Assembly (NCBI RefSeq): GCF_020215645.1
Contig: NZ_CP084058.1
Span: 7,378,001 to 7,442,000, forward strand
Length of the DNA: 64,000 nucleotides
Direction of reading: 5' to 3'
From: Nonomuraea gerenzanensis
Lineage (GTDB): Bacteria > Actinomycetota > Actinomycetes > Streptosporangiales > Streptosporangiaceae
Below, one piece after another: positions 53,773-61,856 of the stretch (position 1 is its first letter; every line of letters begins with the position of its first letter). The notes below the pieces were generated by a model. That model was not told the DNA's origin. It did no database searches and saw only the letters and a list, made by a program, of their open reading frames with translations. The translations under genes and the position numbers were made by a program.

Positions 53773-56049
53773 TCATCGTTGCGTCGGCTCCGGCGGCGCG
53801 GGGACGGCCTCCCGCGCGGGGACGTCCTCCCCGGCGGCACCGGCTTCCCGCGTGGCACCGGCTTCCCGCGCGGCACCGGCTTCCCGCGCGGCGCCGGGCC
53901 GGGCGGGCGGCACCACGTGCACCTGGGCCGCCCCGATGTCGAAGTACAGCCCGACCAGCTTCAGCCGCCCGGCCGCGACCTGCTCCTCGACCCGGGGGTA
54001 GGTCCGCAGGTTCTCCAGTTGCTGCTGCACGTTCTGCCGGCAGAGCAGTTCGAGCGCGTCGTCCGGGCGTTCGCCGCCGAGCCGGGTCAGGCTCGCGTCG
54101 CCGTGCCGGAGCCAGCGGCGCAGCTGGGGCAGGTCCGCCGTGGTCGCGGGGCCGCTGAGCAGGGCGGCCATCGCGCCGCAGCCGGAGTGGCCGCAGACCG
54201 TGATGGTGTGCACGTTGAGGACGCGGGTGGCGTACTCGATGGCGGCGGCCACCGAGTCGTCGCCCGGCGTGGCGCCCGCGCGTGGCACCAGGTTGCCGAT
54301 GTTGCGGACGGTGAACAGGTCGCCGGGGCCGCTGGAGGTGATCAGGCTCGGCATGATCCTGGAGTCGGCGCAGGTGATGAACAGATGGGTGGGCTGCTGC
54401 TTGGCGGCCAGCTCGGTGAGGATGGGCCGCACGAGCGGCGCCGTACGGCGGTGGAACTCCTCGGCGCCCCGGGTGAGCCGGCATTCCGCGGCCGTGGCGG
54501 AGTCGGGACGGCGGTGCGTCCACGGCAGCCACCAGCGCCCCGACGGCTTGGGCGGGCTCTTGGCGGGGAACATGCGGGCGCCGCCGGCCGCCAGCGTGTA
54601 CCACTCGTCGTGCAGCTCGTCGATGGTGACGGTGCCGCCCAGGCGTTCGTGGTCGAGCCGCCAGCTGTGGAGCGCGTCGAAGGCGGCGTTGTCCATGAAG
54701 TCGATGTTGAGGTCGAGGTCGACGGCGGTGCCCGCCGGGATGGCGCGCAGCTCCTGGGTCAGCCGGGGCACGCCGAGGAAGGTGAGCGAGCCGGAGACGG
54801 TGGCGTGCAGGCGGCCGTTCGGCTCCTCGCGCTTGTCGACCGTGATCCTCGTCAGCCGCCGCAGCGCCAGCAGCGCGGCCAGGGCGAGCCCGGCCAGCAC
54901 GCCCTCGGCCAGCCCGACGAGGATCACGCCCGCCATGGTCACCACGTAGACGGAGATCTCGTTGTGTCCGTGCACCTTGCGTACATGGCCGAGGCTGATC
55001 GTCCTGATGCCGATGAAGACGAGCAGGGCCGCCAGCGCCTCCATCGGGATGAGCTGGATCGTTCCACCGAGGCAGAGCGCGAACAGCAGCACCCAGACCC
55101 CGTGCAGGATCGCCGACCGGTGGCTGCGGGCGCCGGCCCGGACGTTGGTGGTGCTGCGCACGATCACGCCGGCCACCGGGAGACCCCCGAGCAGGCCGCT
55201 GACCACGTTGGCCACGCCCTGCCCGGACAGCTCGCGGTCGAGGTCGGCGCGGCGGCCCGAGTGCTGGCCGTCGATCGCCACGCAGCACAGCAGCGACTCG
55301 GCCCCGGCCAGCAGCGCGATCAGCAGCATGCCGCCGGCCACGTCGTGCCAGTCGCCCTGCGGCAGCTCGGGCGGCGCCCACTCGGTGATCGCGCCGGTCA
55401 GGTCGATGCGGGTGACGTTCCAGCCGAAGACCCAGGCGGTGCCGGCGGCCACGAGCAGCGCGGCCAGCGGGGCCGGGACCGCCCGGACGTGCTTGGGCAG
55501 CCGCCCCCAGACCAGCATGACCGTGACGGTGAGCACGCCGACCATGACCTTGTGGCCGTGCATGTCGATGATCTGGCCGGGGAGCTGGGTCAGGTTGGCC
55601 AGCGCGGAGTGCTGGGGACTGCCGCCCAGCACCACGTGGAGCTGGGCGAGCGCGATGATGATGCCGACGCCGGCCAGCATGCCGTGCACGACGGCGGGCG
55701 AGACGGCCAGCGCCGCCCGCGCCGCCTTGAACACGCCGAGCAGCACCTGCACGGCGCCCGCGAGGATCGTGATGACGCAGGTGGCGCGCCAGCCGTAGGT
55801 GTGCACCAGGCCCGCGATCACCACGGTCAGGCTGGCCGTCGGCCCGCTCACCACGACGGCCGAGCCGCCCAGCCAGCCGGCGACGATGCCGCCCACGGCG
55901 GCGGCGACCAGTCCCGCCGCCAGCGGCGCCCCGGCGGCCATGGCGATGCCCAGCGACAGCGGCACCGCGATGAGGAAGACCACCAGTGACGCCGGAAGAT
56001 CGTATCTGAGAGTTCGTATGAAGCTACTCTCTGTAGTTGTTGTGCTCAT
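53773..56049 (-). CDS. SulP anion transporter fused to beta-carbonic anhydrase
   Basis: The 758-residue protein has a SulP transporter domain with about 10-12 helices (1-400; motif GGLPVAGVIVRSTTNVRAG). A cytosolic STAS-like domain follows (about 410-500, NGRLHATVSGSLTFLGV). Last is a beta-carbonic anhydrase with C560-A-D562-S-R564, H621 and C624 (HSGCG), all zinc ligands and the Asp/Arg dyad being present. The fusion fits bicarbonate uptake coupled to CO2/bicarbonate conversion. The last 45 residues contain AREAG repeats. ATG 56049 has AAGGTG upstream. Confidence 0.94.
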   Translation of the reverse strand: MSTTTTESSFIRTLRYDLPASLVVFLIAVPLSLGIAMAAGAPLAAGLVAAAVGGIVAGWLGGSAVVVSGPTASLTVVIAGLVHTYGWRATCVITILAGAVQVLLGVFKAARAALAVSPAVVHGMLAGVGIIIALAQLHVVLGGSPQHSALANLTQLPGQIIDMHGHKVMVGVLTVTVMLVWGRLPKHVRAVPAPLAALLVAAGTAWVFGWNVTRIDLTGAITEWAPPELPQGDWHDVAGGMLLIALLAGAESLLCCVAIDGQHSGRRADLDRELSGQGVANVVSGLLGGLPVAGVIVRSTTNVRAGARSHRSAILHGVWVLLFALCLGGTIQLIPMEALAALLVFIGIRTISLGHVRKVHGHNEISVYVVTMAGVILVGLAEGVLAGLALAALLALRRLTRITVDKREEPNGRLHATVSGSLTFLGVPRLTQELRAIPAGTAVDLDLNIDFMDNAAFDALHSWRLDHERLGGTVTIDELHDEWYTLAAGGARMFPAKSPPKPSGRWWLPWTHRRPDSATAAECRLTRGAEEFHRRTAPLVRPILTELAAKQQPTHLFITCADSRIMPSLITSSGPGDLFTVRNIGNLVPRAGATPGDDSVAAAIEYATRVLNVHTITVCGHSGCGAMAALLSGPATTADLPQLRRWLRHGDASLTRLGGERPDDALELLCRQNVQQQLENLRTYPRVEEQVAAGRLKLVGLYFDIGAAQVHVVPPARPGAAREAGAAREAGATREAGAAGEDVPAREAVPAPPEPTQR

Positions 56050-56207
56050 GCGGCACACCTTAGAGCGTCGAACCACGAACGTTCAGACATGAGCAGATCT
56101 CGTCGGGCGTCGTCGCGCGGCGGAGCCACTCATCGCCGACCGGGTCAGCGCGGCGCCGCGGGACGCGGGCGTCACGGTGGCGGCGACCGCACCGCCCGGG
56201 ACGGCCC

Positions 56208-56936
56208 TCAGGCGACCTTGGCGGAGCTCGCCTTCCAGGTGTTGCAGGCGCCCGGCTTGCCCGACTTGTAGCCCTGCTGCGACCAGTAGAGCCGGTTCGC
56301 GGTCTTGCCGTGGAACCTGTTCTTCCAGAACTCCGGCACCTTGACGACCGGCTTCCAGTCCTTGACCTGGCGCCCCACGGCCTTGGCCGACACGCCGACG
56401 AAGCAGTCGAGCTGCAGGTAGTAGCGGCGGTTGTGCTCGTTCATGACGGTCTCGGAGGCGTCGTTCTCCAGCCCCCACCACGCCTCGCCGATGCCGGTCT
56501 GCCCGGTGACCACGCCGCCCCACGTCCGGGTGATGGAGGTGAACACGGTCAGGTCGTTCTTGGCCTTGATCCAGTCGTCGGCCAGGCGGACGCGGAGCTG
56601 CGTGGCGCAGATCTCGGAGAAGGAGCCGGCGACGTCCATGCCGGTGGAGCAGGACTCCTTGTCGTCGGCGTCCTTGAAGACCACCTTGACCGGGACGAAG
56701 CCCTTGATGGCCGGCTTCCAGGCCGCGTTGAGGCAGCCGACCAGTCGGGTGATGTACTTCCTGGTGGAGGCGGCACTGGTGCCCTTGGTCAGCTTGCAGG
56801 CGACCTTGGGGAGTGCGGCCGCCTTGTAGAGGGCGTTGTGGGTGAGGTCGGGGGCGCCCTTGACGGGCTCGGCGAGCGCCGGAGCGCAGAGGAGGGCCAG
56901 GCCCATGGCCGTCCCGGCCGATAAGCGGATGATCAT
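56208..56936 (-). CDS. secreted protein resembling actinobacterial neutral zinc metallopeptidases but lacking HExxH
   Basis: The 242-residue product has a signal peptide (1-22) and paired cysteines. It ends NTWKASSAKVA after GKPGACN, an ending I associate with a secreted HExxH metallopeptidase-like family of Streptosporangiaceae. LNAAWKP near residue 70 also fits that family. Where the zinc motif HEYGHHVQ should be, this protein reads RTWGGVVTGQTGI, so no HExxH exists anywhere in the chain. It is probably a non-catalytic paralogue. The family link is from motif memory and needs a profile search. Confidence 0.65.
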   Translation of the reverse strand: MIIRLSAGTAMGLALLCAPALAEPVKGAPDLTHNALYKAAALPKVACKLTKGTSAASTRKYITRLVGCLNAAWKPAIKGFVPVKVVFKDADDKESCSTGMDVAGSFSEICATQLRVRLADDWIKAKNDLTVFTSITRTWGGVVTGQTGIGEAWWGLENDASETVMNEHNRRYYLQLDCFVGVSAKAVGRQVKDWKPVVKVPEFWKNRFHGKTANRLYWSQQGYKSGKPGACNTWKASSAKVA

Positions 56937-56999
56937 AGAGCGGATCTTAGGGGCACGGCGTGCCAGGCGGGGAACCGAGCCACGGCCGGTGCGGTGCGT

Positions 57000-57713
57000 T
57001 CAGGTGGCGAGGGTGTGCCGCCAGTGCTCGGCGGACTGGGACATGTCGCGGTGCAGGTGCCGGAAGAACTGACCGGCGGTGTGCAGCCGCGCGCCGGCCG
57101 GGCTGCCCTCGCCGTAGAGCTGGGCCCCCTGCTGCGTGAACCGCGCCCACAGGACCATGCCGTGCAGGCTCGCCAGCCACGCCTGGTACCAGACGTGATC
57201 GTCGATCAGGTACCTCTCGCGCCGGCCCCGGCGTTCGCGGGTGATGAGGCCGCGCTCCCCGAGCCAGCCGACCGCCTTGGAGACGGAGGCCGGGCTCACC
57301 CGCAGCCGGGCGACGAGCTCCGCGGCGGTGGCGCCGCCGGTGTCGGCGGCGAACAGGCAGACGAGCACCCTGGCCATCATGGCCGGGATCCCGGTCCCGG
57401 TCATCATCGCCGCGAAGCGCTCCTCGAACTCTCGCACCGACTCCGGCTCACCCCCGGACGCGGCGGGGTGGGCGATGGGGCCGGCAGTGAGGTCGGCGGC
57501 GTGCGGGACCGGCCGGCGGCGGGCTCGCCATCGGGTGGCCTGCTCGGCCTGGTTGGCCCGGTAGCGGTGGTGCCCGCCGTTGCGGGCGACCTCGCGGACG
57601 ATCGTGGACGTGGACCGGCCGAGCCGGCGCGCGATCTCGGCATAGGCCAGGCCCGCGGCCAGCCCTTCGGCTATGCGCCGGCGCTCCTCGTAGGTCAGAC
57701 GGCCCGCCGCCAT
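57000..57713 (-). CDS. regulator with HTH_38-like and GbsR/MarR-type domains
   Basis: The 237-residue protein combines two DNA-binding parts. The N-terminal IS30/HTH_38-like helix-turn-helix is LTYEERRRIAEGLAAGLAYAEIARRLGRSTSTIVREV. The C-terminal winged helix of the GbsR/MarR kind (about 110-170) is ATAAELVARLRVSPASVSKAVGWLGERGLI, followed by RRGRRERY. ATG 57713 is preceded by GGGAGG 5 nt away and is chosen over GTG 57719. It is divergent from a cytochrome P450 gene, with a 9-bp inverted repeat between them, so it probably controls that gene and itself. Confidence 0.88.
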   Translation of the reverse strand: MAAGRLTYEERRRIAEGLAAGLAYAEIARRLGRSTSTIVREVARNGGHHRYRANQAEQATRWRARRRPVPHAADLTAGPIAHPAASGGEPESVREFEERFAAMMTGTGIPAMMARVLVCLFAADTGGATAAELVARLRVSPASVSKAVGWLGERGLITRERRGRRERYLIDDHVWYQAWLASLHGMVLWARFTQQGAQLYGEGSPAGARLHTAGQFFRHLHRDMSQSAEHWRHTLAT

Positions 57714-57727
57714 CGCCACCTCCCCCG

Positions 57728-57758
57728 CGATGCGTTCACTGTCATCGTCAACGCATCG
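57728..57758. promoter_or_regulatory. inverted repeat in the regulator/P450 divergent region
   Basis: CGATGCGTT (57728-57736) and AACGCATCG (57750-57758) are perfect 9-bp arms with centres 22 bp apart, two helical turns, 15 nt upstream of the regulator start. This is a good candidate operator for the dimeric regulator. Confidence 0.6.
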
Positions 57759-57868
57759 ACTTTATCGTCCGTAGCTCGGGCTATCGCTCTGACCTGTTGT
57801 TTCCGGTGCGGACGCGCACCTAGCGTTTCGCGCGTCGCAAACACAGAGCACCCGAGAAGGAGACTGCG

Positions 57869-59050
57869 GTGAGCGCACCACTGCCGACCGAGCGGCGCCC
57901 CGGTCACCCATTCGACCCGCCGGCGGGGCTGGCCGAGCTCCGCGAGCATCGCCCGCTGAGCCGGCTGGCCTACCCCGACGGGCACGAGGGCTGGCTGGTC
58001 ACCAGCCACGCGCTGGTGCGCGAGGTGCTGGCCGACCCGCGCTTCAGCGTCCGCCCCGACCTGCGGCACCTGCCGGTCCCCGGCGCCCCGGGCAGCGACC
58101 GGCCGCCGCCTCCCGGGATGTTCGGCGGCATGGACGCGCCGGAGCACACGCGGTACCGCCGCCTGCTCACCGGGAAGTTCACCGTCCGCCGCATGCGCCT
58201 GCTGAGCGAGCGGGTCTCGCTGATCACCGAGGAGCACCTGGCCGCGATGGAGCGGCAGGGCGGCCCGGTTGACCTGGTGACGGCCCTGGCGCAGCCGATC
58301 CCCGCGCAGCTGATCTGCGAGCTGCTCGGCGTCCCGTACCAGGACCGGGCGCGCTTCCAGCAGCACGCGCTGGACCTGTTCCGCCTGAACGCGCCGCCGG
58401 AGGAGCTGGCGGCGGCCTACGGCGCGGTGCACGCGTTCATCCAGGAGCTGGTCACGGCCAAGCGCGCCGACCCCACCGACGACCTGCTGAGCGACCTGAC
58501 CGGGACCGACCTCACCGAGGAGGAGCTGGTCAACATCGGCTTCCTGCTCCTGGGCGCCGGCCTGGACACCACGGCGAACATGCTCGCGCTCGGCGTGTTC
58601 GCGCTGCTCACCCACCCCGATCAGCTCGCCGCCCTGCGCGCGGACCCCGGCCTCGCCGAGCGCGCGGTCGAGGAGCTGCTGCGGTATGCGAGCATCATCC
58701 CCTTCACCGTCCGTACGGCACTGACCGACGTCGAGCTGAACGGCGAGGTGATCAAGGCCGGGGAGTCGGTCACCGTCTCGGTGCCGGCGGCCAACCGCGA
58801 CCCCGCGCACTTCACCGACCCCGACACCCTCGACCTGTCCCGCCGGGCCGGCGGGCACGTGGCCTTCGGGCACGGCGCGCACCAGTGCCTCGGTCAGCAG
58901 CTCGCGCGGGTGGAGCTGCAGGTGGCGCTGCCCGCGCTGGTCGGCAGGTTCCCCGGCCTGCGCCTGGCCGTCCCGGCCGAGGACGTGCCGCTGCGTACCG
59001 ACATGCTCATCTACGGCGTGCACCGGCTGCCCGTGACCTGGGGGGCCTGA
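57869..59050 (+). CDS. cytochrome P450
   Basis: The 393-residue enzyme has all P450 marks: I-helix GAGLDTT (229-235), ExxR at E269-R272, and the heme loop [10 protein letters not shown] with C340 as iron ligand. It is a soluble class I bacterial type (CYP105/107-like by feel). It needs ferredoxin and reductase, which are not encoded nearby. AGAAGGAGA precedes GTG 57869. Substrate unknown; the divergent regulator suggests an inducible detoxification or tailoring step. Confidence 0.95.
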   Translation: MSAPLPTERRPGHPFDPPAGLAELREHRPLSRLAYPDGHEGWLVTSHALVREVLADPRFSVRPDLRHLPVPGAPGSDRPPPPGMFGGMDAPEHTRYRRLLTGKFTVRRMRLLSERVSLITEEHLAAMERQGGPVDLVTALAQPIPAQLICELLGVPYQDRARFQQHALDLFRLNAPPEELAAAYGAVHAFIQELVTAKRADPTDDLLSDLTGTDLTEEELVNIGFLLLGAGLDTTANMLALGVFALLTHPDQLAALRADPGLAERAVEELLRYASIIPFTVRTALTDVELNGEVIKAGESVTVSVPAANRDPAHFTDPDTLDLSRRAGGHVAFGHGAHQCLGQQLARVELQVALPALVGRFPGLRLAVPAEDVPLRTDMLIYGVHRLPVTWGA

Positions 59051-59133
59051 CTCTGACGGTTCGGTGGGCGAAATGTCCGGTTTCGTGGCAAGATGCGGGA
59101 CGTCCATCGTGTCCCGTCACCGAAGGAATCCCC

Positions 59134-60048
59134 ATGCGACGACCCCTGGGGGCACTCGCCGCCGTGCTCAGCCTCGCCGCCTGCGCCCCGTCCACGGGCG
59201 GGACGCAGGGCGCCGCTCCCGCGGCACTGCCTGAGGCGACCACACCCGCTCCCGCTTCCACTCCGGCACCCTCCCCGAAGCGGACGCCCTCCCCCGAGTC
59301 GGACAAGTGCCGCGTCAGCGTGGTCAGCCCGGCCATCACCGCGCTGACGATCCGGACCTCGGCGACCCGCCGCGAGTGCGTGCGCCCGGCGCTGATGCGC
59401 GTCCGCATCAAGCGCGCCGTCCCCGGCGAGGATCCCGTCGTCAAGAGCGGCGCGACCAGGAACGACCGCCTCACCCTGAAGATGCCCTGCAAGGCGGGCA
59501 CCTACTACGCGGTCGCCACCGACTACCGCAACGACACCGCCACCTCCGAGCCCGTCCGGCTGACCTGCCCCACCCCCACCCCCACCCCGACCGCCACCCC
59601 GGCGCCCACGCGCACCCGCACCTCCACGGCCAGGAAGACGGAGCAACCGGTGGCCTCCGTCGGATCGGCGCTGGAGAACGAGGTCGTCCGGCTGACCAAC
59701 GCCGAGCGGGCCGACGGCGGCTGCCGCCCGCTCACGCACGACGCGAAGCTGCGCAGGGCGGCGCTCGGGCACTCGGCCGACATGGCGAACAACGACTACT
59801 TCGACCACGACTCCCAGGACGGCCGCGACATGGTCGACCGCATCCGCGCCACCGGCTTCGCCGGCTCGGCCTGGGCGGAGAACATCGCGATGGGGCAGCG
59901 GTCGGCGGCCGCGGTGGTCCGGGACTGGATGAACAGCGACGGCCACCGGCGCAACATCATGAACTGCTCGTACACGCACATCGGGGTGGGCGCGGCCAGG
60001 AACGCGCAGGGCCAGATCTACTGGACGCAGGACTTCGCCGCCCGCTGA
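59134..60048 (+). CDS. CAP/SCP-domain lipoprotein
   Basis: The 304-residue product has a lipobox (LSLAAC) with C17 as lipidated residue, a long Pro/Thr/Ser-rich spacer, and a Cys-paired beta domain (about 50-150). A TPTPT linker leads to a C-terminal CAP domain (about 180-304), with HSADMANNDYFDHDS, ENIAMG and MNSDGHRRNIMN as its signatures. Bacterial CAP proteins are exported; functions vary and are mostly unknown. GAAGGAA lies before ATG 59134. Confidence 0.9.
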   Translation: MRRPLGALAAVLSLAACAPSTGGTQGAAPAALPEATTPAPASTPAPSPKRTPSPESDKCRVSVVSPAITALTIRTSATRRECVRPALMRVRIKRAVPGEDPVVKSGATRNDRLTLKMPCKAGTYYAVATDYRNDTATSEPVRLTCPTPTPTPTATPAPTRTRTSTARKTEQPVASVGSALENEVVRLTNAERADGGCRPLTHDAKLRRAALGHSADMANNDYFDHDSQDGRDMVDRIRATGFAGSAWAENIAMGQRSAAAVVRDWMNSDGHRRNIMNCSYTHIGVGAARNAQGQIYWTQDFAAR

Positions 60049-60175
60049 GCTCCCGGAAAGTCCGCCCCCCGCTGAAGCCGGTGGCGCTGACGGTGAACCT
60101 CGCTCATGACGCCGCCCGTACCTCTCAGGAGCAAGCAATTCGGCCTCACTCCTGAGGCAGACGAAAGGGCCGACC

Positions 60176-61075
60176 ATGAAGAAGCGCACCCTCGCTGTCC
60201 CCGGTCTGGCCGTCGCCACGGCCATGATCGCCGGCTCTGTCACCCCGGTCTCCGCGTCGTCGAGCACCCCCGTGTATCTCGCCGCCTCCCTCGCGGGCAA
60301 GAACGAGGTCCCCGCCCCCGGCACGAAGGCCGGCGACGGGGACGGGAGCGCGCTCGCCGTGTTCCGCATCCACGGGCAGCGGGTGGACTACGCGGTGCGG
60401 TGGCAGAACGTGAAAGCGCCCAGCGGGTTCCACATCCACCGGGGCGCGGCGGGCGAGAACGGTGAGGTCAGGATCCCGTTCTTCGCCACGGCGCTGCCCG
60501 CCCAGCTGCACGCGGTCAAGGGCACCGTCATCGTCAAGGACCGCAACCTGCTCGGCCGCATCCTCGGCAACCCGCAGAACTGGTACGCCAACCTGCACAA
60601 CGCCGAGTTCGGCGGCGGCGCCGTCCGCGCCCAGCTGCACCGCGTCCGGCCGGTGTCCATGGAGTCGGTGCTGGCCCACGGCTTCGGCCACACGCTCACC
60701 GCACGCGCCGACGGCCGGCAGGAGGTCCGCGCCCCCGGCACGAAGGTCGGCGACGGCAACGGGCGCGCGGCCTGGCTGGTGCAGCCGGAGGGCCGGCGCG
60801 TGTGGTTCGCCGCCGCCTGGAAGAAGATCGCGGCCCCGACCGCGGCGCACATCCACCGCGCGCCCAAGGGCAGCAACGGCCCCGTCGTGGTGCCGTTCTT
60901 CGAGGCCAAGGGCGGGTTGCCGGCCGGCGTCACCGGGCTCGCGGGCAGCGCCACGACGTCCGCGGCCGTCTCCCGCCGCATCTGGAACAACCCCGGGAAC
61001 TGGTACGCCAACCTGCACAACGCCAAGTTCCCCGGGGGCGCGGTACGCGGCCAGCTCTACCGAGGGGACTGGTGA
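60176..61075 (+). CDS. secreted protein with two CHRD domains
   Basis: The 299-residue protein has a signal peptide (about 1-28) and two CHRD domains (about 32-155 and 175-299). Each has the pattern GKNEVPAPGTK / GRQEVRAPGTK, then GFHIHRG / AAHIHRA, and ends NPxNWYANLHNAxFxGGAVRxQL. CHRD domains are beta-folds known from chordin; the role in bacteria is not established. AAAGGGCC lies upstream of ATG 60176. The two domains share the typical AHIHRG metal-binding-like histidines. Confidence 0.92.
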   Translation: MKKRTLAVPGLAVATAMIAGSVTPVSASSSTPVYLAASLAGKNEVPAPGTKAGDGDGSALAVFRIHGQRVDYAVRWQNVKAPSGFHIHRGAAGENGEVRIPFFATALPAQLHAVKGTVIVKDRNLLGRILGNPQNWYANLHNAEFGGGAVRAQLHRVRPVSMESVLAHGFGHTLTARADGRQEVRAPGTKVGDGNGRAAWLVQPEGRRVWFAAAWKKIAAPTAAHIHRAPKGSNGPVVVPFFEAKGGLPAGVTGLAGSATTSAAVSRRIWNNPGNWYANLHNAKFPGGAVRGQLYRGDW

Positions 61076-61122
61076 GGCCGCGCCCCTCACAGCCGCGCCT
61101 TGCGAGGGGCAGACTTGACGGG

Positions 61123-61842
61123 CTACTGATGGTGGGTCCTCGCGTACTCGTCCCTTCTTGCCTCGCATTCGTCAACCGGCGCTCGCCGCCGGCAGGTCTG
61201 ATAGACCGCCGTCGCGGGCACGCAGACATCCCCGCTTACGGTGACCCCCCAGGCGTATCGGCAATATTCGTATTCGATGTTTCCCTCGACGCAGATGCTC
61301 CGCTTCGTCACCACACCTCCTGCGTCGGGGCTGCGGCAGTCGGCGTAGACGGGCACGGCGTCCCTGCAGATCAGCCCGGCCCCTCGGTAGACGCACGCTT
61401 CACGCACCGCGGGCGACTCACACTGCCGGTCGGTTCTTCCAGCCAACCGGCAGTCCAGATAGGTCTTGGCGACAGCGGCGGCGCCCGTGACGCACGGCTT
61501 CCTGCCCCTTCCGACCGCGTCGGCCTTGCGGCAGTCGGCGAGAAACGCCTTCACGTCGCGGTCGAGTGCGGCTGCGCCTGCGCAATCTTTCTCCTTGAAG
61601 CCGGACGCCTTGCAGGACCTGTAGCGCGCACGCGACACGTCCGGCACTCTCGGCATCGCTCCGTGGGCCGGGCTCTGCGTCCTCTGCGCCGCAGTCCCGG
61701 CCGTGGCCCGCTGGTGAACCGGTGTGCCACCACTGGGCGGGCTGGGCAGCGGGCAGACGAACCCGATGCCCAGCAAGGCCACCAGCGCGATGCCGCCGCT
61801 CAGCCCCGCCCGGAACCACTTCGAGTGCCGAGTCCACCTCAA
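61123..61842 (-). CDS. membrane-anchored Cys-repeat protein, homologue of the RHS tip
   Basis: The 239-residue product has one N-terminal hydrophobic helix (about 12-32), suggesting an uncleaved anchor or a signal. A Cys-rich domain (about 72-230) follows. Thirteen cysteines there align in order and spacing with the tip of the RHS protein encoded directly upstream; for example RSICVEGNIEYEYC against RSVCIEGNPQYVDC. The start is TTG 61842, supported by GGGAGG 6 nt upstream, 14 nt after the RHS stop, so the two genes are co-transcribed. Function unknown; the position fits an immunity, chaperone or decoy gene, but this is inference. Confidence 0.75.
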   Translation of the reverse strand: MRWTRHSKWFRAGLSGGIALVALLGIGFVCPLPSPPSGGTPVHQRATAGTAAQRTQSPAHGAMPRVPDVSRARYRSCKASGFKEKDCAGAAALDRDVKAFLADCRKADAVGRGRKPCVTGAAAVAKTYLDCRLAGRTDRQCESPAVREACVYRGAGLICRDAVPVYADCRSPDAGGVVTKRSICVEGNIEYEYCRYAWGVTVSGDVCVPATAVYQTCRRRAPVDECEARRDEYARTHHQ

Positions 61843-61856
61843 CGAGAGCCTCCCAC

